Source: Macrolepiota albuminosa
Lineage: Eukaryota; Basidiomycota; Agaricomycetes; Agaricales; Agaricaceae
DNA length: 64,000 bases
Assembly (NCBI GenBank): GCA_027475525.1
Contig: JAMWFC010000044.1
Coordinates: 1,055,340-1,119,339, forward strand
Reading direction: 5' to 3'
Shown here piece by piece: positions 13,701-24,949 of the stretch. Position numbers and translations under genes: made by a program. Each line of letters starts with the position of its first letter. The first letter of the stretch is position 1. The notes under the pieces are model-generated. The model was not told the origin of the DNA. It saw only the letters and a program-made list of their open reading frames with translations, and searched no databases.

Positions 13701-14217
13701 CTCCTCATCGATGCTCTTTTCATTGGAAAGATTGTTACTGAAGTCACTCAAGTAACTAGCCTCATTGAGTCAGAGCCCATTGATACTATTGGAACGACAT
13801 TGAATGCTGAAGAATGCCGTGAATATGAAAAACGGGCACTGAAGTCAATCAAGCAATTTCTCAATGGACGTGGATATCCCACAGGCGAAGGGCTCATCAT
13901 TCATGACAACGACAATGCAAATGATCCTTTATACCGGTCCAAACAATTCCTTCGAGCTATGACTGCATCTGAATATTTACCCGACAAAAGAATTCTTGTA
14001 AGTATTTGCATTCTTGTCAGACTATAACAAGTTAACAATTTCTTAGATTCGTTTTGTTGATTCATTCAATACTTCTCAAAACATCGCAAAGAATGCTGTA
14101 AATTTTCTATTGTCCTCTTTGTTCTCAAACTTTCCTCATAGTAAAGCTTTTAGGGCGCTCACATTCACACATGTACAATGCATATGGATTTCCTCCTTGA
14201 TAATCACAAGAAGACTC
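10757..14217 (+). CDS. Large transposon-associated protein, Cys-rich N-terminus, possibly HECT-like C-terminus (multi-exon)
   Basis: I cannot give a firm function. An N-terminal exon encodes a short Cys/His cluster (CREEGCRCSDVY...CVCGHALSVH, then CDHCQQPWF). This is followed by a Ser/Pro-rich linker and a long C-terminal region in exons around 11304-11877, 12047-12900, 12955-13380, 13434-13620, 13674-13997 and 14047-14217. The C-terminal part has GEGVGNAPVRSTWAALLSLV, HDDVFAYRTYGFILRLT, PVSPFLILLLLHG and FLRAMTASEYLP. Similar proteins are common in basidiomycete genomes next to transposases, and the layout is vaguely HECT-like, but I would not rely on that. The frame is disturbed by the 77-bp duplication at 11893-12046. 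Exon ends are approximate. Confidence 0.5.
11893..12046. repeat. Exact 77-bp tandem duplication (probable assembly artefact)
   Basis: Copies 11893-11969 and 11970-12046 are identical and lie in the Cys-rich transposon gene. The period equals that of five other duplications here. Confidence 0.95.
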
Positions 14218-15542
14218 TCTTGACAACCGAAGATGTCAACGCTCCATCTCATGTTTCGACCAGTTTTGATGGATGGTTCTTTTCAATTATTGATACCTCT
14301 CAAGATGAATACAATAACGCATAGATTACTTACACTTAGCATTTACATCCAGATTACCAGCATTACAATGAATACAATGCAGATAAATTAATTCGTATCA
14401 ATAAAATGACATAGATTATTTAGCATGAAGTACGTGTCAGCAGAGCTCTGTTGTGGAAAGTGAATGAGAGGAGAACTAGAGAGTTATAAAGGCATGTGTT
14501 GACGCGTAACCTAAATGCAAGACTGGACGAATGAGTGGAAAAAAAATCAACTAGGATGTTGTGTTGATCAGGGTGCTTGAATGTGCTGGGTAATTCACGT
14601 GCTGGTCAACAAGAGTTGCGTTAAACCATCACTGATTGTTTAACGACCACAGGGGTATATAAAGGTAGGCACTCAACTTTCTTGTCCCTGTTTTCCAACG
14701 CTCTGAAACGGCCCCCAAAGTGGAACTCCCGGTGTGATATCAAGGGACTTGGGGCCCTGGTATCCTGATGCGGCGTTGGTCTTTACAGGTTGATAATATC
14801 CAAGTCCTCTCTTTGCACAATCTTGAGGTATGTCTTTCCTATATGTCTGTGTCAATATAATAAGAACTTACAGTTACATAGTTATTGTTTCAACTTCTGG
14901 ATCTTCTCGTTTGGGGGCCTTCTGCACACAAACCAATGGTTTCATTTTTGGAGGAGAGCATCTCTATCCCCTTCCTGTGCCAGCTGCGATGTTCCTGTGC
15001 TGGTCTGGAAACACGAGGTCTCCTTGTAAGCCCATCTCTCGACCCACCCCATATCTCTTATCGCTCATTCCAACTCCAGCGATGTCACATCTGAGCATTC
15101 TCTCATCACTTTCAATGTCTATGAACCGTTCTGTCCAGGACCAGGGTTTCTTTGGAGTTGTCCAAGTCAAACCCGTCCTCATACACAACCACACCATCAA
15201 CCAGTGGTACAAGTAGGTCCCTCCCACCATGGAGTTGTCCAAGTCAAACCCGTCCTCATACACAACCACACCATCAACCAGTGGTACAAGTAGGTCCCTC
15301 CCACCATCCCCCTCAATCCTCTCAACATTTCCTTTTCCAGGCTAAAACCATTCGAGAACGAGCCTGTCACTGGCGAGATGCACCTTCAGATAACGTTTGA
15401 ACAATACAAAGTCCGTTATCGGCTGGACAACGTGCGCTGGCACTTCGTTCGTTCGTTCATTATCAAATCGCCACGCGTCTCGCTCCTACCTGTCTCATCT
15501 CACGCCAGAAATTACGACGACGATACCACATCCTTCAAAACA
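14218..15542. other. Mostly non-coding; weak minus-strand small gene at about 14673-14960
   Basis: On the minus strand a possible two-exon reading starts MKPLVCVQKAPKRED, crosses a 42-bp intron (GTAACT...TAG) and ends GPFQSVGKQGQES at 14673. It continues upstream only with stops. The family is not recognised and it may be a gene remnant. The remainder shows no supported gene and includes the 77-bp duplication at 15154-15307. Confidence 0.25.
15154..15307. repeat. Exact 77-bp tandem duplication (probable assembly artefact)
   Basis: Copies 15154-15230 and 15231-15307 are identical, upstream of the xylulokinase start. Confidence 0.95.
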
Positions 15543-18338
15543 ATGCCGACCGTGCATAAAACTGGGCAGGCCCTTTTCCTGGGATTCGAATTGACTACGG
15601 ACCAGCTGCGGGCGACCATTGTCGATGAGAGTCTTGATCTTGTTGGAGTGGAAAGTGTGGAATTTGATACAGAGCTACCGGAATACCAGTACGTCCTCGT
15701 TCTTGCTTCAATAATAACTTATGCTCAAGGACATACAGAACCCATGGTGGAATCTTTACAAATCCAGGTGATGCCTACACGACTCCAATAGAAATGTGGA
15801 TCAAAGGACTTGGTAAGTCCGTCAATATGATTGGACTGTTCATTCTCGTTTGAAACGGAACCAAAATTTTTATCCGTTCAACTGAATTCAATCTTGTATA
15901 TTGTGATCTTGGATCAACGTACTCACGTGATTTCTGCTGATAGACCTCATCCTCGAAAAACTATCACGAAACCATGACCTAACGAGAATCAAATCCGTTG
16001 GAGGTGCTGCCCAGGTGAGAAACCACGTGTGATAGTATATTAGAGTTTTGAATGTGATTTTGTGATCTATCCTAGCATGCGCTTGTTTGGTGGAAATCGA
16101 CGACAGTCCCTTCATTTTCCTCCCTAGATCCCAGCGTTCTTCTCCATAAACATTTCCCGGCTCATTTGTTCTCTCTACCAAATGTACCTACTGCATCAGA
16201 CACATCCTCACACACACATGCTCTTACAATCGAGACCCTTCTTGGTGGGCCAGATCACATGGCCGGCCATGTTGGAACCTGCGCTAGTGCATCTCTAGTC
16301 GCTGCACAACTTTTGCGCGTGCGAGAAACCTGGCCACAGGAAGTCTGGGCACGAACCGGTCACGTCCAACTCACGAGTGCTTTCATGAGCAGTCTAATTG
16401 CAGGCAAGTGGATGGGAATGGGTGAAGCAGAGGGATGTACCACAGGAATGTGGGTGCATGGTGCGAATGTCAATGCTCTGAATCCAGGGCAACCTGCCTC
16501 CTCTGGTTTCTGGGATGAGAATGTTCTTGATATCGTGGGTGGTAGCCGAGAAGAGGGAAGGAGAGTGCGCGGTTGGCTCGGTGATGTAGACGTTTCTGGA
16601 GGTGGAAGGCGCGCAGGAAACGTCTCAAGATACCTCGTGGAACGCTATGGATTTGAACCTGGTATGTGACTGTTTCTCTTTGCCCGGACAAACTAATTCA
16701 CTAAATGTCGTAGATACCATTGTCTCTCCCTTCACATCGGATTCTTTGTCTTCTTATCTCTCTTTATTGCCTTCTGCCAATGACGCCGTACTTTCTTTTG
16801 GACCCATGGACACCCTCATGACCGCTGCGCAACACTATATCCCAACCTGTCTGTATCATCTCATTCCCCATCCTGCTCAGGATGCTGGGGAAAAGCGAAA
16901 ATACATTGCTGTCATCACAAGCAGAAACGCGGACATCCCATGAGCGTACGTTCGTGATAAATATACCAAAAGCTGGAGTGCCTTTGATCGACTAGTCACA
17001 ATTGTACCACCCGGAGGTTCGATAGGGTCAGTTAAATCATCTGTATTCATTTAGCTATACTTATCACGATGAAAACTCAGGCTCGATGACAAGCTCTTTA
17101 GCTTTTTCTACCTTCAAAGCGACATCTATCCACTCTCCCACCTCCAGAACACTGCCGTCCGCTTCGAGACGGGCGTTCGCGTTCCCGAATTTCGTGATCT
17201 TCGAGCGAACCCTCGTTGTCTCATCGAGTCCCAAATTCTCGCGTTCCGCGTCAAATGGGCCCGCATGGCTGCTACAGGCGTCCTCGGTGCACCGCGTAAA
17301 CCCACCGCATCCTCTTCACCCGCACCGCAATCAGTTTCTACCACAAACACGTCGAGCCTAGGTCTCCCCTTTGACCCATATGATCCAGCACCTCTCCCGT
17401 CACGTGTACTCGCTACTGGTTCTGCAGCAAACTTCCCTTCAGTTGTGAACGTAGTTGGGGATATCTTTAATGCCCCAGTGTTCGTGCCTGCCTCACAAGT
17501 TGATGGCGCACAAATTGAGCCATACCGTAACGCACCTCCTCGCGGGTTCCCAGGGCGTGCAGCACTTGGTGCGGCGTACGTCGCGCGGTGGGTATGGGCA
17601 AGAGACCGGGATGGGATGGGTGTAGGCCTCGTTGGTTTTGAAGAGGAAGGAAGGCGGGTGTTGACCAAGAGATGGGTTGCAAGTAATGGTGTGGCACCAC
17701 GAACCAATGTCAATGGCGCGGTTTCAGGCAATAGCGGAAGTGGGACAACGACTGCGGGTCCCATTGGTTCGTCATCGTATGGCTTGGGAGGAACGACGTT
17801 GAGCGTGGGACCGAGCAGGTCGGGATTGGGGCTTTCGCCAGTGTTTGTCGAGGAGGAGGAAGACGAAGAGTTGGAGCGGGAGAAGAGGGAACGTGAGCAA
17901 CAAGAACGGGTTCCTTCGGGACTTGGAGGCAGTAGCAGTTTTGTTGGAGGAAACCAATTTGGAGCTTTCGGGACAAGGGTGATTGGTGGGGAACTGGGTT
18001 TTGGTTCCAGGGCAAGGACACAAACGACATCGACTACCGAATCGGTTGCAAGTCTGACGAGTCCTGCACTTTCTGTGCCTTCAACGGCATTTACGACTCC
18101 AGACTCTAATATGCTTTCCGCCGGCTCTTTCTCTGGCACCAACACCAGCGGCTTAGGAACCACCCTCACCAGCCCGACACCACTAACACCGGTAGTTGCA
18201 CTGCCAACAGCAGACGGTGAAGCCCAAATTGGATTGGCGAAAGTTGCAGATTCCGACGTGGATGCTTTCATGACCTACGCTGCGATCGTCCCCGAATTTT
18301 GTTGTTTGGAAACGATGCTGATCAAGGGCATTGTGTAA
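15543..18338 (+). pseudogene. D-xylulose kinase (FGGY family) with one in-frame TGA
   Basis: Phosphorylates D-xylulose to D-xylulose-5-phosphate, feeding pentose catabolism into the pentose phosphate pathway; cytosolic. Six exons: 15543-15688, 15739-15812, 15944-16014, 16076-16661, 16714-17026, 17081-18338; phases agree and sum to 816 codons. Signatures are FLGFELTTDQLRATIV (N-terminal phosphate loop), YQTHGGIFTNPGDAY, IKSVGGAAQHALVWW, GHVGTCASASLVAAQLL, WARTGHVQLTSAFMSSLI, GMGEAEGCTTGMW, RDKYTKSWSAFDRLV, VPPGGSIGLDDKLFSFFYLQ and the C-terminal domain ATGSAANFPSVVNVVGDIFN. A TGA at 16941-16943 sits where relatives have Arg (NADIP-stop-AYVRDKYTKSW). Because conserved coding continues in frame, this looks like a CGA-to-TGA nonsense mutation, leaving roughly 395 residues. 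The C-terminus is longer than usual and carries Gly/Ser/Thr-rich and Glu-rich inserts (about 17700-18200). Codon use is GC-richer than the surrounding transposon genes, arguing for host origin. Confidence 0.85.
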
Positions 18339-18668
18339 GTGGATGATGAGAGTTCATTTCTTCTTTTTTTTTGAACTCTGTTCGCTCTTCGCTCTCCATT
18401 ATGATCTATACGCTATGATTAACCTACATCGACGATGCTTTCATGCTTTTACTCGTGTTCGTACTCGTGCTGTGTGACTTAAGTTCTGCATTTAGACAAA
18501 GTCTATGTCATCATATACCTGATACATCTGTCACATGTCAATTGACTCTTTGTTCTCGACAACCACTATCTGTTCTTCACATACCTGATCCACTGGAGAT
18601 CTAGTGTGATCTATATTTTCTGAGATATTGCTTGTTATCCTAGGCTCTTACTTGCCATCTGATCTGTA
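18339..18668. other. Non-coding spacer
   Basis: T/C-rich sequence between the xylulokinase stop and the next transposon gene. Nothing recognised. Confidence 0.4.
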
Positions 18669-20775
18669 GTGATCATGTTTGTTGTAGCTCCCAAGCTGTT
18701 GGACCAGAATTATGACTTTATCTGGAATTCAATTGTAACAGGAGTTTTTATAGAATGGCATAACAAGGAGATGAACTCTCCAAGGCTGTTCTCTAAAAAT
18801 TTCTCCAAGCTTGTGCAGGATTTACAAGATAAGCTGCTTGCAGTTTCCAAATCCCAGGTGTGTTGTGTCTTTTTGATAGATTTCAATGTCTCATTTATTT
18901 CAGCAGAGATTTCCCTTGGTTGAGTGGGCTAGAATTAGTTGTGGACTCAAAATGTCAGAGCCACAAGCAGCATTTCTATTCATCAATGTTCTCTGGTATC
19001 AAAGCTGCAATCGTCCAGATGTTGCACTTGATATTCTCCGTACAGAACAGGAGATTCATTTGGATATGGCAAGTGTATGCATTACTACTAAACAGATAAT
19101 CACTCAGTCTGAAGTGTAGCCACCACCAAAAAACAGCATGATGATTCCAGATGTTGATTCTGATGATGAAGAGGATGAAGAAACAGGACCTTCTGATTTT
19201 CAAATTAAATCTGCTCCAACTTTTGTATCACCTCCTCCATTCTCATCCAGAACACACAGTTCATGGAATTCTTTTTACATCAATCATCCAGAGAAACAAC
19301 TTGAGCTTTGTATGGAGATGGCACAAGATTTTAGAGAGTTTTTTCGTCTGGATATTCCTGATTCTCAAGTAAGTATACTATGTAATGTATATGTATCAAG
19401 TATTAATATTTGCTATAGTATTCTAATAGCCCAGTGCAGGTTGTAGAAGCTCTGCGTAAAATGAGAGCTTTATCACAAGAAATCTGGCGACATAACTATT
19501 GGAAAACTTGTGTAAAAAAATCTGGGCTAGCTACTGTTATTCTCTCAGTCTGTGCACCTGACACAACACTTGAACGTTCTGCATCTCATATTACAAAGAG
19601 TTTTCGAAATTATACCTGGAAAGAATCTCTTGGCCTTGTTTTTGATAAGTGGGCACCAGAGGCATTTCATGATCAATCTGATAATGTTTCACAAAAAGTT
19701 GATTTTTGATTTTATAGTATATAGTACATTGCTGATTATTTTTTAGCAGTGCCACCGGGCCCACACCTCTTATAGTATTGACTTGCTGCTTCAAGGATTG
19801 AGTAATGATGGATGCATTATTCCCAATGAATCAAGACCATCTTCCATTTTCTTCTTAATGACTCTCAGTAACTTTAATGATGCTTGGAATACATGGCTAT
19901 TGCCAAGTCTTGTAAAACAAGGAATTCTGGTAAAAATTCTTATATTTACTCTTTAATCAATATTCAATATAAGCTCTAGGCATGTGACTGGGACACTAAG
20001 AAGGCTCACAAGCATCTACGTGGTCTGAATCCTGCCAAGTATAGGCATACTCCAGAAAAAATGCATTCACGGCTAGCTCTTATTTTGAGCAAAACTCAAT
20101 CTGTTCAAAAAGAGAATACTAGGGTGAAACATAAAGCTTTCCAACAACCATTTCCTATGTCTTTGCCTTTCAAATCGAAATCTGGACAAATTTCAAAAGC
20201 AGATAAAAATCCCTTATCTGAAATGGATATTGATGAAACAAACACCTCATTGACTGCTAAAAATTGCCAAAAATGTAAAAATCTACCTGAAGCAGATCAG
20301 TGTGTAATGATTATGCTTGTAAAAGAAAGAAAGGACTATATAAAACTGAAGGGACATGTCTTGACTTGTGCTCCTCTTAATGATCGCTTGCCTTCTTTTG
20401 TATGTATAGTATCTCATCTACTTCAACTTTGTATGCTGAAATTTTATTAGACTGGGAAAAAAATTACCTCTAATCACAAATATTATTCACCTGATGAACT
20501 TGGTCTCAGAAAGATTGCACACCGCCCAGCTGTGTATTTGCGATGCAAAAAAGATGTTGTGATTCTTTTAAATGCAGACAATTTCTCTGAAATGGTAGGA
20601 TTTTTTTTATAATATACTCAAGACTTACAATGAGAAATAGATTGGTGCAGTTCAATTTGAAGCTGCAGAAACCAAAACATTAGGTCATTTGATTCAGCAT
20701 CATCATGCAGTATCACATCTGCAAACTTTGAAGCGAGGGCATACTTTTGAGGCTTGGCGATATGGACAAATGCGA

Positions 20776-21942
20776 TGATGACGCCAACTGTGGTTGGGTG
20801 CGCTGGACGTATACGCAGTACAACGCCGTCTTCAGCGCCTGGCGTACGGGTTTGTGAGGAGTCCCGACAGGGTCCCGGTGTGCTCGAGTGGAGGTAGTAA
20901 AACGATGCGCTAGATTATAGCGCTTCAGGGGCTACCTGGCAGACGGTAAGCCCGGTGTGCTCGAGTGGAGGTAGTAAAACGATGCGCTAGATTATAGCGC
21001 TTCAGGGGCTACCTGGCAGACGGTAAGCGTTGTAGTTTAGGCAAAGATATTGGAGAAAAGACGAGTAGCGCAGCGTATTGTGCCTGTAGGTGGCACCGTA
21101 AACGATGAAGACGAGATAGACGAAGCTAGCGCCCGACTTAGTGACGAAGTCGAAGGAAGCTAGCGCGAGTTGAACGCTAAGTGTAACTGTGTGTTCCAGG
21201 GGTTACGATTCGTTGGTATATACATGTAAAGTAGCTATTTTATATACTATGCGCTACCGTGTTTGCCAAGATACAAGCCCATCTGCGGCGCTACCTCCTA
21301 GCGCCTCTCCTCGTGGTTTCCTCTAACGGCGACCTGTCAACGGCGACCTTTTGCACATAGCTGACGGCGACCAACGGCGTTATGACCCACGGCGACCAGC
21401 GGCGACTCTATATTGACTTAGAATTGTACAAGTCTGCTCACTTTTACTATATCTCCGATTGGCCAGGCTGTTCCGGGGTATGGTCGGAAAATCCTCGACA
21501 GATGCCGTGAGCGCTAATGTCAGCGCTACTCATTGTATTAGTTCCTGGCAGGTCCAGATGTCGGATTTAAGTATATCCAGTGCCGCCGTCATTGATCCTT
21601 TTAGACTTCTGATTGAAGTTCCTCGTCAAATGGCAGCGCCTGCTGCTGGCTCCTTCTGGAAGTGATCGGGGTTTAGTTAGAGTCCTCTCCCGCCGTCGTG
21701 CTAGCGTTATACGTTATGAGCCTTCTTCATCCTTGGGCTAGGTGAAAGGAGTGCGCTGAAGGCCTGGTAGCTAGGGGTTAGGATAAATTTCCACATCCTG
21801 TAGTAATTTGCCAGAGCTAGAGCTGCTCTATATTCCCAACTGGTCGCTAGAGTCCTGAATACGTCAAGTGTCGGTTGGCCTATAATGTCCCTTGATGCGC
21901 TCAGTCCGAGTAGAAGCCTATCAGCGAGCTATTGGTTCTTGA
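20776..21942. mobile_element. 1.17-kb insertion of unknown class inside the dioxygenase-like gene
   Basis: The coding sequence on the left ends ...WRYGQMR at 20775, and on the right resumes QPQGGRAGDGY at 21943. Between them is compositionally different, GC-richer DNA without a credible ORF. It carries a cluster of CGGCGAC motifs at 21324-21407 and the 77-bp duplication at 20874-21027. Terminal structure and target duplication are not resolved, so solo-LTR, MITE or other cannot be decided. Confidence 0.55.
20874..21027. repeat. Exact 77-bp tandem duplication (probable assembly artefact)
   Basis: Copies 20874-20950 and 20951-21027 are identical and lie inside the 1.17-kb insertion. Confidence 0.95.
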
Positions 21943-22787
21943 CAGCCTCAGGGTGGACGTGCTGGGGATGGATACTCAGAATATCAGAGAATCAATGCAG
22001 CTACAGATGCTGAGATTTCTATAATGTTTGATCATGCAGAAGTGAGATTTCAGTGACTTGTTTGTAGATACATTTTGATCTAGTTAATTTTTAGGCTGCT
22101 GACATTCTAACAAATCTAGCAAAGGCAATGCACCCTCCTCTAACTAGTAAAATTATTTCAGAAAGTGAAGCAGATGATGGAGGTGATACTTTGAATCGTT
22201 TGGGATCAACTGGCAGCAATCTATTTGCATGCTCAAATTATATGTCTCCTCAGCACATTGACCATGATCAGGGCATATCAATATGCATGCAATATCTTAA
22301 AAAGTCTCATTTAGATGAGTTCAATTTTGCATACACTCAGTGGGGAGTGTACATTGAAACTTGTAACAATTGTCTTTGGTAAGCATTGATTATGACTAAC
22401 TTCATTATTTACTAATCCAAAAAAGGCTTTTTTATAGTAACCATCTCCATGGTACAATCATGCCAAGACTTTCTTCAATAACAAACAATCCTGGAGCAGG
22501 AGATGATCCTCCACCACCAGGAGGTTATGGAAACCATGCTGCTAGTCAAGGTATTCACAAAACAAAGAGAATATCAGATGTTTTCAAGGCCAAACAGTAT
22601 CAAGTAGCTCGTCATAACTATAATTTACGCAAAAGGTATTGGTTAAACTAACTATCTTATGAAATGAAGTTACAGTATCAAATGTACAATAGTTGGGGAT
22701 TTTTCAATGTCAAGCCTGGATATTGTTGTTTTAAATATGTAGTTGAGGAAAACACAGTTTATTAAAAGTCATCAAGCAAAACAAATA

Positions 22788-24643
22788 TTAATTTAAAATA
22801 TTACTTGCTAATGAAAGGGCATGAATCCAAAGTAAACGTCGAGATGGCATATCAGTATGATCAAGAAGAGGAAAAGTACTAAGTTGAGCTTGAAAAGTAG
22901 CAAGCTGTGCAGAAGTAAAAGGGCAATGTATGTCAGGTACCTCAACATGAGAAAGATGATTTGGATGGTTGATAGTGAAGGGATTTGCAGGATCTCCATC
23001 ATCGGTATTGAACTCATCATAGTGTGCTCGAGTTTGAGCATTGTCTATATCATCCCAATCAACACCAAATGCTGCAATATCTTCATCATCAAGAGAGTCA
23101 TCAATGTAGACCCCTCGATATCCGTTCTTGATCATTCCATGTAAATACATGTCATGTGGAGAGAGGTGTGATTCACCACGTCGCGAGAGTGTATGGTGAT
23201 TCCAAGTCTCTGCCCAGACTTCAGCATCATGGTTGATCAGATCAAGAAATAGGTGGTGAAGAAGCCAGATGTGAGCATCGACATCAACATTCAGTCCATC
23301 ATGTATCTCCAACAGCCTGAAAAAGTCCTTCCACTTTGAAGCCAGATGTGAGCATCGACATCAACATTCAGTCCATCATGTATCTCCAACAGCCTGAAAA
23401 AGTCCTTCCACTTTCCTCCAAAATTACGACTCACATCTACCCACAGTCGTTCAATCCTGATATTATGTACACTTCTGTTGTTCATATCAGCATTGAAATC
23501 ATTAAAATGTTTGAAAAGTCAACTGACCGGCCCCAAATGTATGATCCACGACCTTCTCCTCTAACATCTTCCATCCTGGCAGCAACCTTCAAGTTTTCAG
23601 TGCCATGATCTCCTCGAGTGCGACTAGGATATCCAAATATAGCAGCAATATCTTCAAACAACTGGAGTACTGTCTCTGAGTGATTGTTGTTGCTTGCTCG
23701 AATTCCAAGAACAAATCGTGAGTATCCATCTATAAATGCATGAATGACAATTTTCCAGCGTATCAATCCTAATGATTTATAAGACTCATTTTGCTATTAA
23801 AGAAAATGTACCATACCATGTTGCCCATCATGGTGCCAAAGAGAGTTGGGCCCAGGTACAGAATAAACCCGTCGTTGAATACGTCGTGTACCAAATGTTG
23901 AGGTAGATGGTCCTATAACACGGCGATATGAATCTTCTATTCTTCGGCGGGGGACACGCTCTCCAAGATGCAAAAGATATCCATCAATCATGCGCCTTCC
24001 AAAAGATGGGAACTGCTCATAGATGTCAAGCATCAACTGGTCCAGTTCATTATTAGACAACTGTGAGAGGTCAGAAGAGACACCTGCAGAATATACTCGT
24101 TGAATTGTGCCATCTTCTTGGTGCTCCTGGATATATACTGGAGGGCCTGGCACAGAAAGATTGAATTCAAGGAGTCGGCGGCGAATAGTTCGTGCGCTGC
24201 ATCCATAGATATCTGCTATATGCTGATGTGTTGTACGGCCAGCTGAGAGGCTTGCAAGGTGCTCAGGCCTGATATCAATATGTGGAGGCCCAGGGTTCCC
24301 ATCATAGACCAGTCCACCAAACTCGAGAGGCGGCGCATCAGGATAATCAGATGAATTTGTGGTGGCATCATCAAGAGCAGTCACCATGCGTTCAACACTT
24401 TCATGGGCTGACTGATATTCAGGTGGTGATATTGAATTAGAGTGCTATCTGTAATGTGAGTGTCTGGACTCTCATGAAAAATGCATGTAAACACACCATG
24501 CGAAGCGCTGACTGAAACTCCAGACATCGTTGTTTCTGCTCTCCAAGCCTAGCAGCATCCCCAATCTGTGTGCGCAGTGCAATGTCCGTATCTCTACAAA
24601 GCTCTTGGAATGCAATACTGAGATTATGCAGCGGAATGGTCAT
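22788..24643 (-). CDS. Integrase-core (DDE, rve-like) transposase
   Basis: Presumed recombinase of the surrounding element. Reading down from 24643, an N-terminal helical segment comes first (CLEFQSALRM). An HTH-like resolvase-type domain follows (HIADIYGCSARTIRRRLLEF), then the retroviral-integrase fold. The first Asp is in SLWHHDGQHG, followed by LIRWKIVIHAFIDGYSRFV; the second Asp is in SRTRGDHGTEN; the Glu is in HNIRIERLWVDV. Introns near 23817-23760 (within HG/LIRW) and 23535-23482 (between IWGR and SVHN) splice cleanly. A 77-bp exact duplication (23261-23414) disrupts the frame after KDFFRLLEIHDG; removing one copy restores a continuous C-terminus through AHIWLLHHLFLDLINHDAEVW. The catalytic triad is complete, so the protein may be functional. 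The family corresponds to the integrase core proteins widespread in basidiomycetes and some animals. Confidence 0.85.
23261..23414. repeat. Exact 77-bp tandem duplication (probable assembly artefact)
   Basis: Copies 23261-23337 and 23338-23414 are identical and lie within the integrase coding sequence, where they cause a frameshift. Confidence 0.95.
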
Positions 24644-24840
24644 TGCTAAAGTGGATAGCCGTTGTGTCGAATTTATCAGTAAGCAGAACGCGGCGGCGTT
24701 ATTTGACAGCTGAGTGAAATTAGGGCACTATTGAGATCTGAGTATAGTCCAGGGTGTGTGGCAAGTGACTGAGAGGTGAGGCACCCTGCTTATATCAAAA
24801 TTACTAGTTCAAGATCATAAAAGGGCGTGAAATGATAAAT

Positions 24841-24949
24841 CGAAGGAGTGAAAGGTCAAGTTGAACCGTGGGAAAGTGCAAGTTTGGACAGTGAAAGTGC
24901 ATATGCCGAAAGTCAAAGTGTAAATAATTGTGTCCGCTGAGGCCCTTCA
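24841..24949 (-). repeat. Right inverted terminal repeat of the large element
   Basis: Reverse-complement match (~80% by eye) to the left repeat at 10266. It ends TGTCCGCTGAGGCCCTTCA and contains AAGTGCAAGTTTGGACAGTG and GGTCAAGTTGAACCGTGGG. It lies about 200 bp upstream of the integrase start. Confidence 0.85.

Larger units (their letters stand above)
18669..22651 (+). pseudogene. Transposon-borne protein with TET/JBP-like 2OG-Fe(II) dioxygenase C-terminus, split by an insertion
   Basis: Multi-exon gene: exons near 18675-18856, 18905-19070, 19140-19368, 19438-19697, 19747-19931, 19979-20400, 20450-20594, 20642-20775, then after an insertion 21943-22031, 22095-22380 and 22437-22651. The N-terminal ~550 residues are unknown (SEPQAAFLFINVLWYQSC, QLELCMEMAQDFREFF). 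The last ~250 residues have NRLGSTGSNLFACSNY, MSPQHIDHDQGI (an H-x-D metal-ligand type motif), FNFAYTQWGVYIET and NHLHGTIMP (distal His). This is the layout of the fungal 2OG-Fe(II) proteins expanded with transposons. If functional, such enzymes oxidise methylated bases; that is family inference, not shown here. The frame is interrupted at 20776 by a 1.17-kb insertion, after which the protein resumes in frame (QPQGGRAGDGYSEY). Confidence 0.5.
10266..24949. mobile_element. 14.7-kb inverted-repeat-bounded region: integrase-type DNA transposon with embedded xylulokinase
   Basis: The two ends are ~95-bp inverted repeats with the same internal order of motifs (CGGACACAATTATT, CTGTCCAAACTTGCACTTTC, CACGGTTCAACTTGACC). 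Genes are arranged so that one transposon gene starts just inside each end: a Cys-rich multi-exon protein (+) at the left and the DDE integrase (-) at the right. The TET/JBP-like gene sits between them. Xylulokinase and about 4.4 kb of less repetitive DNA (14.2-18.6 kb) interrupt the transposon-like sequence. No convincing target-site duplication is seen; both flanks carry TGAAAG a few bases from the ends, which may be chance. An alternative is two truncated relatives in opposite orientation flanking a host gene. Confidence 0.55.

Noticed and set aside
17126..18271. 381-codon minus-strand frame
   Set aside because: Exact antisense of the xylulokinase last exon; low-complexity Pro/Ser/Thr translation typical of a shadow frame.
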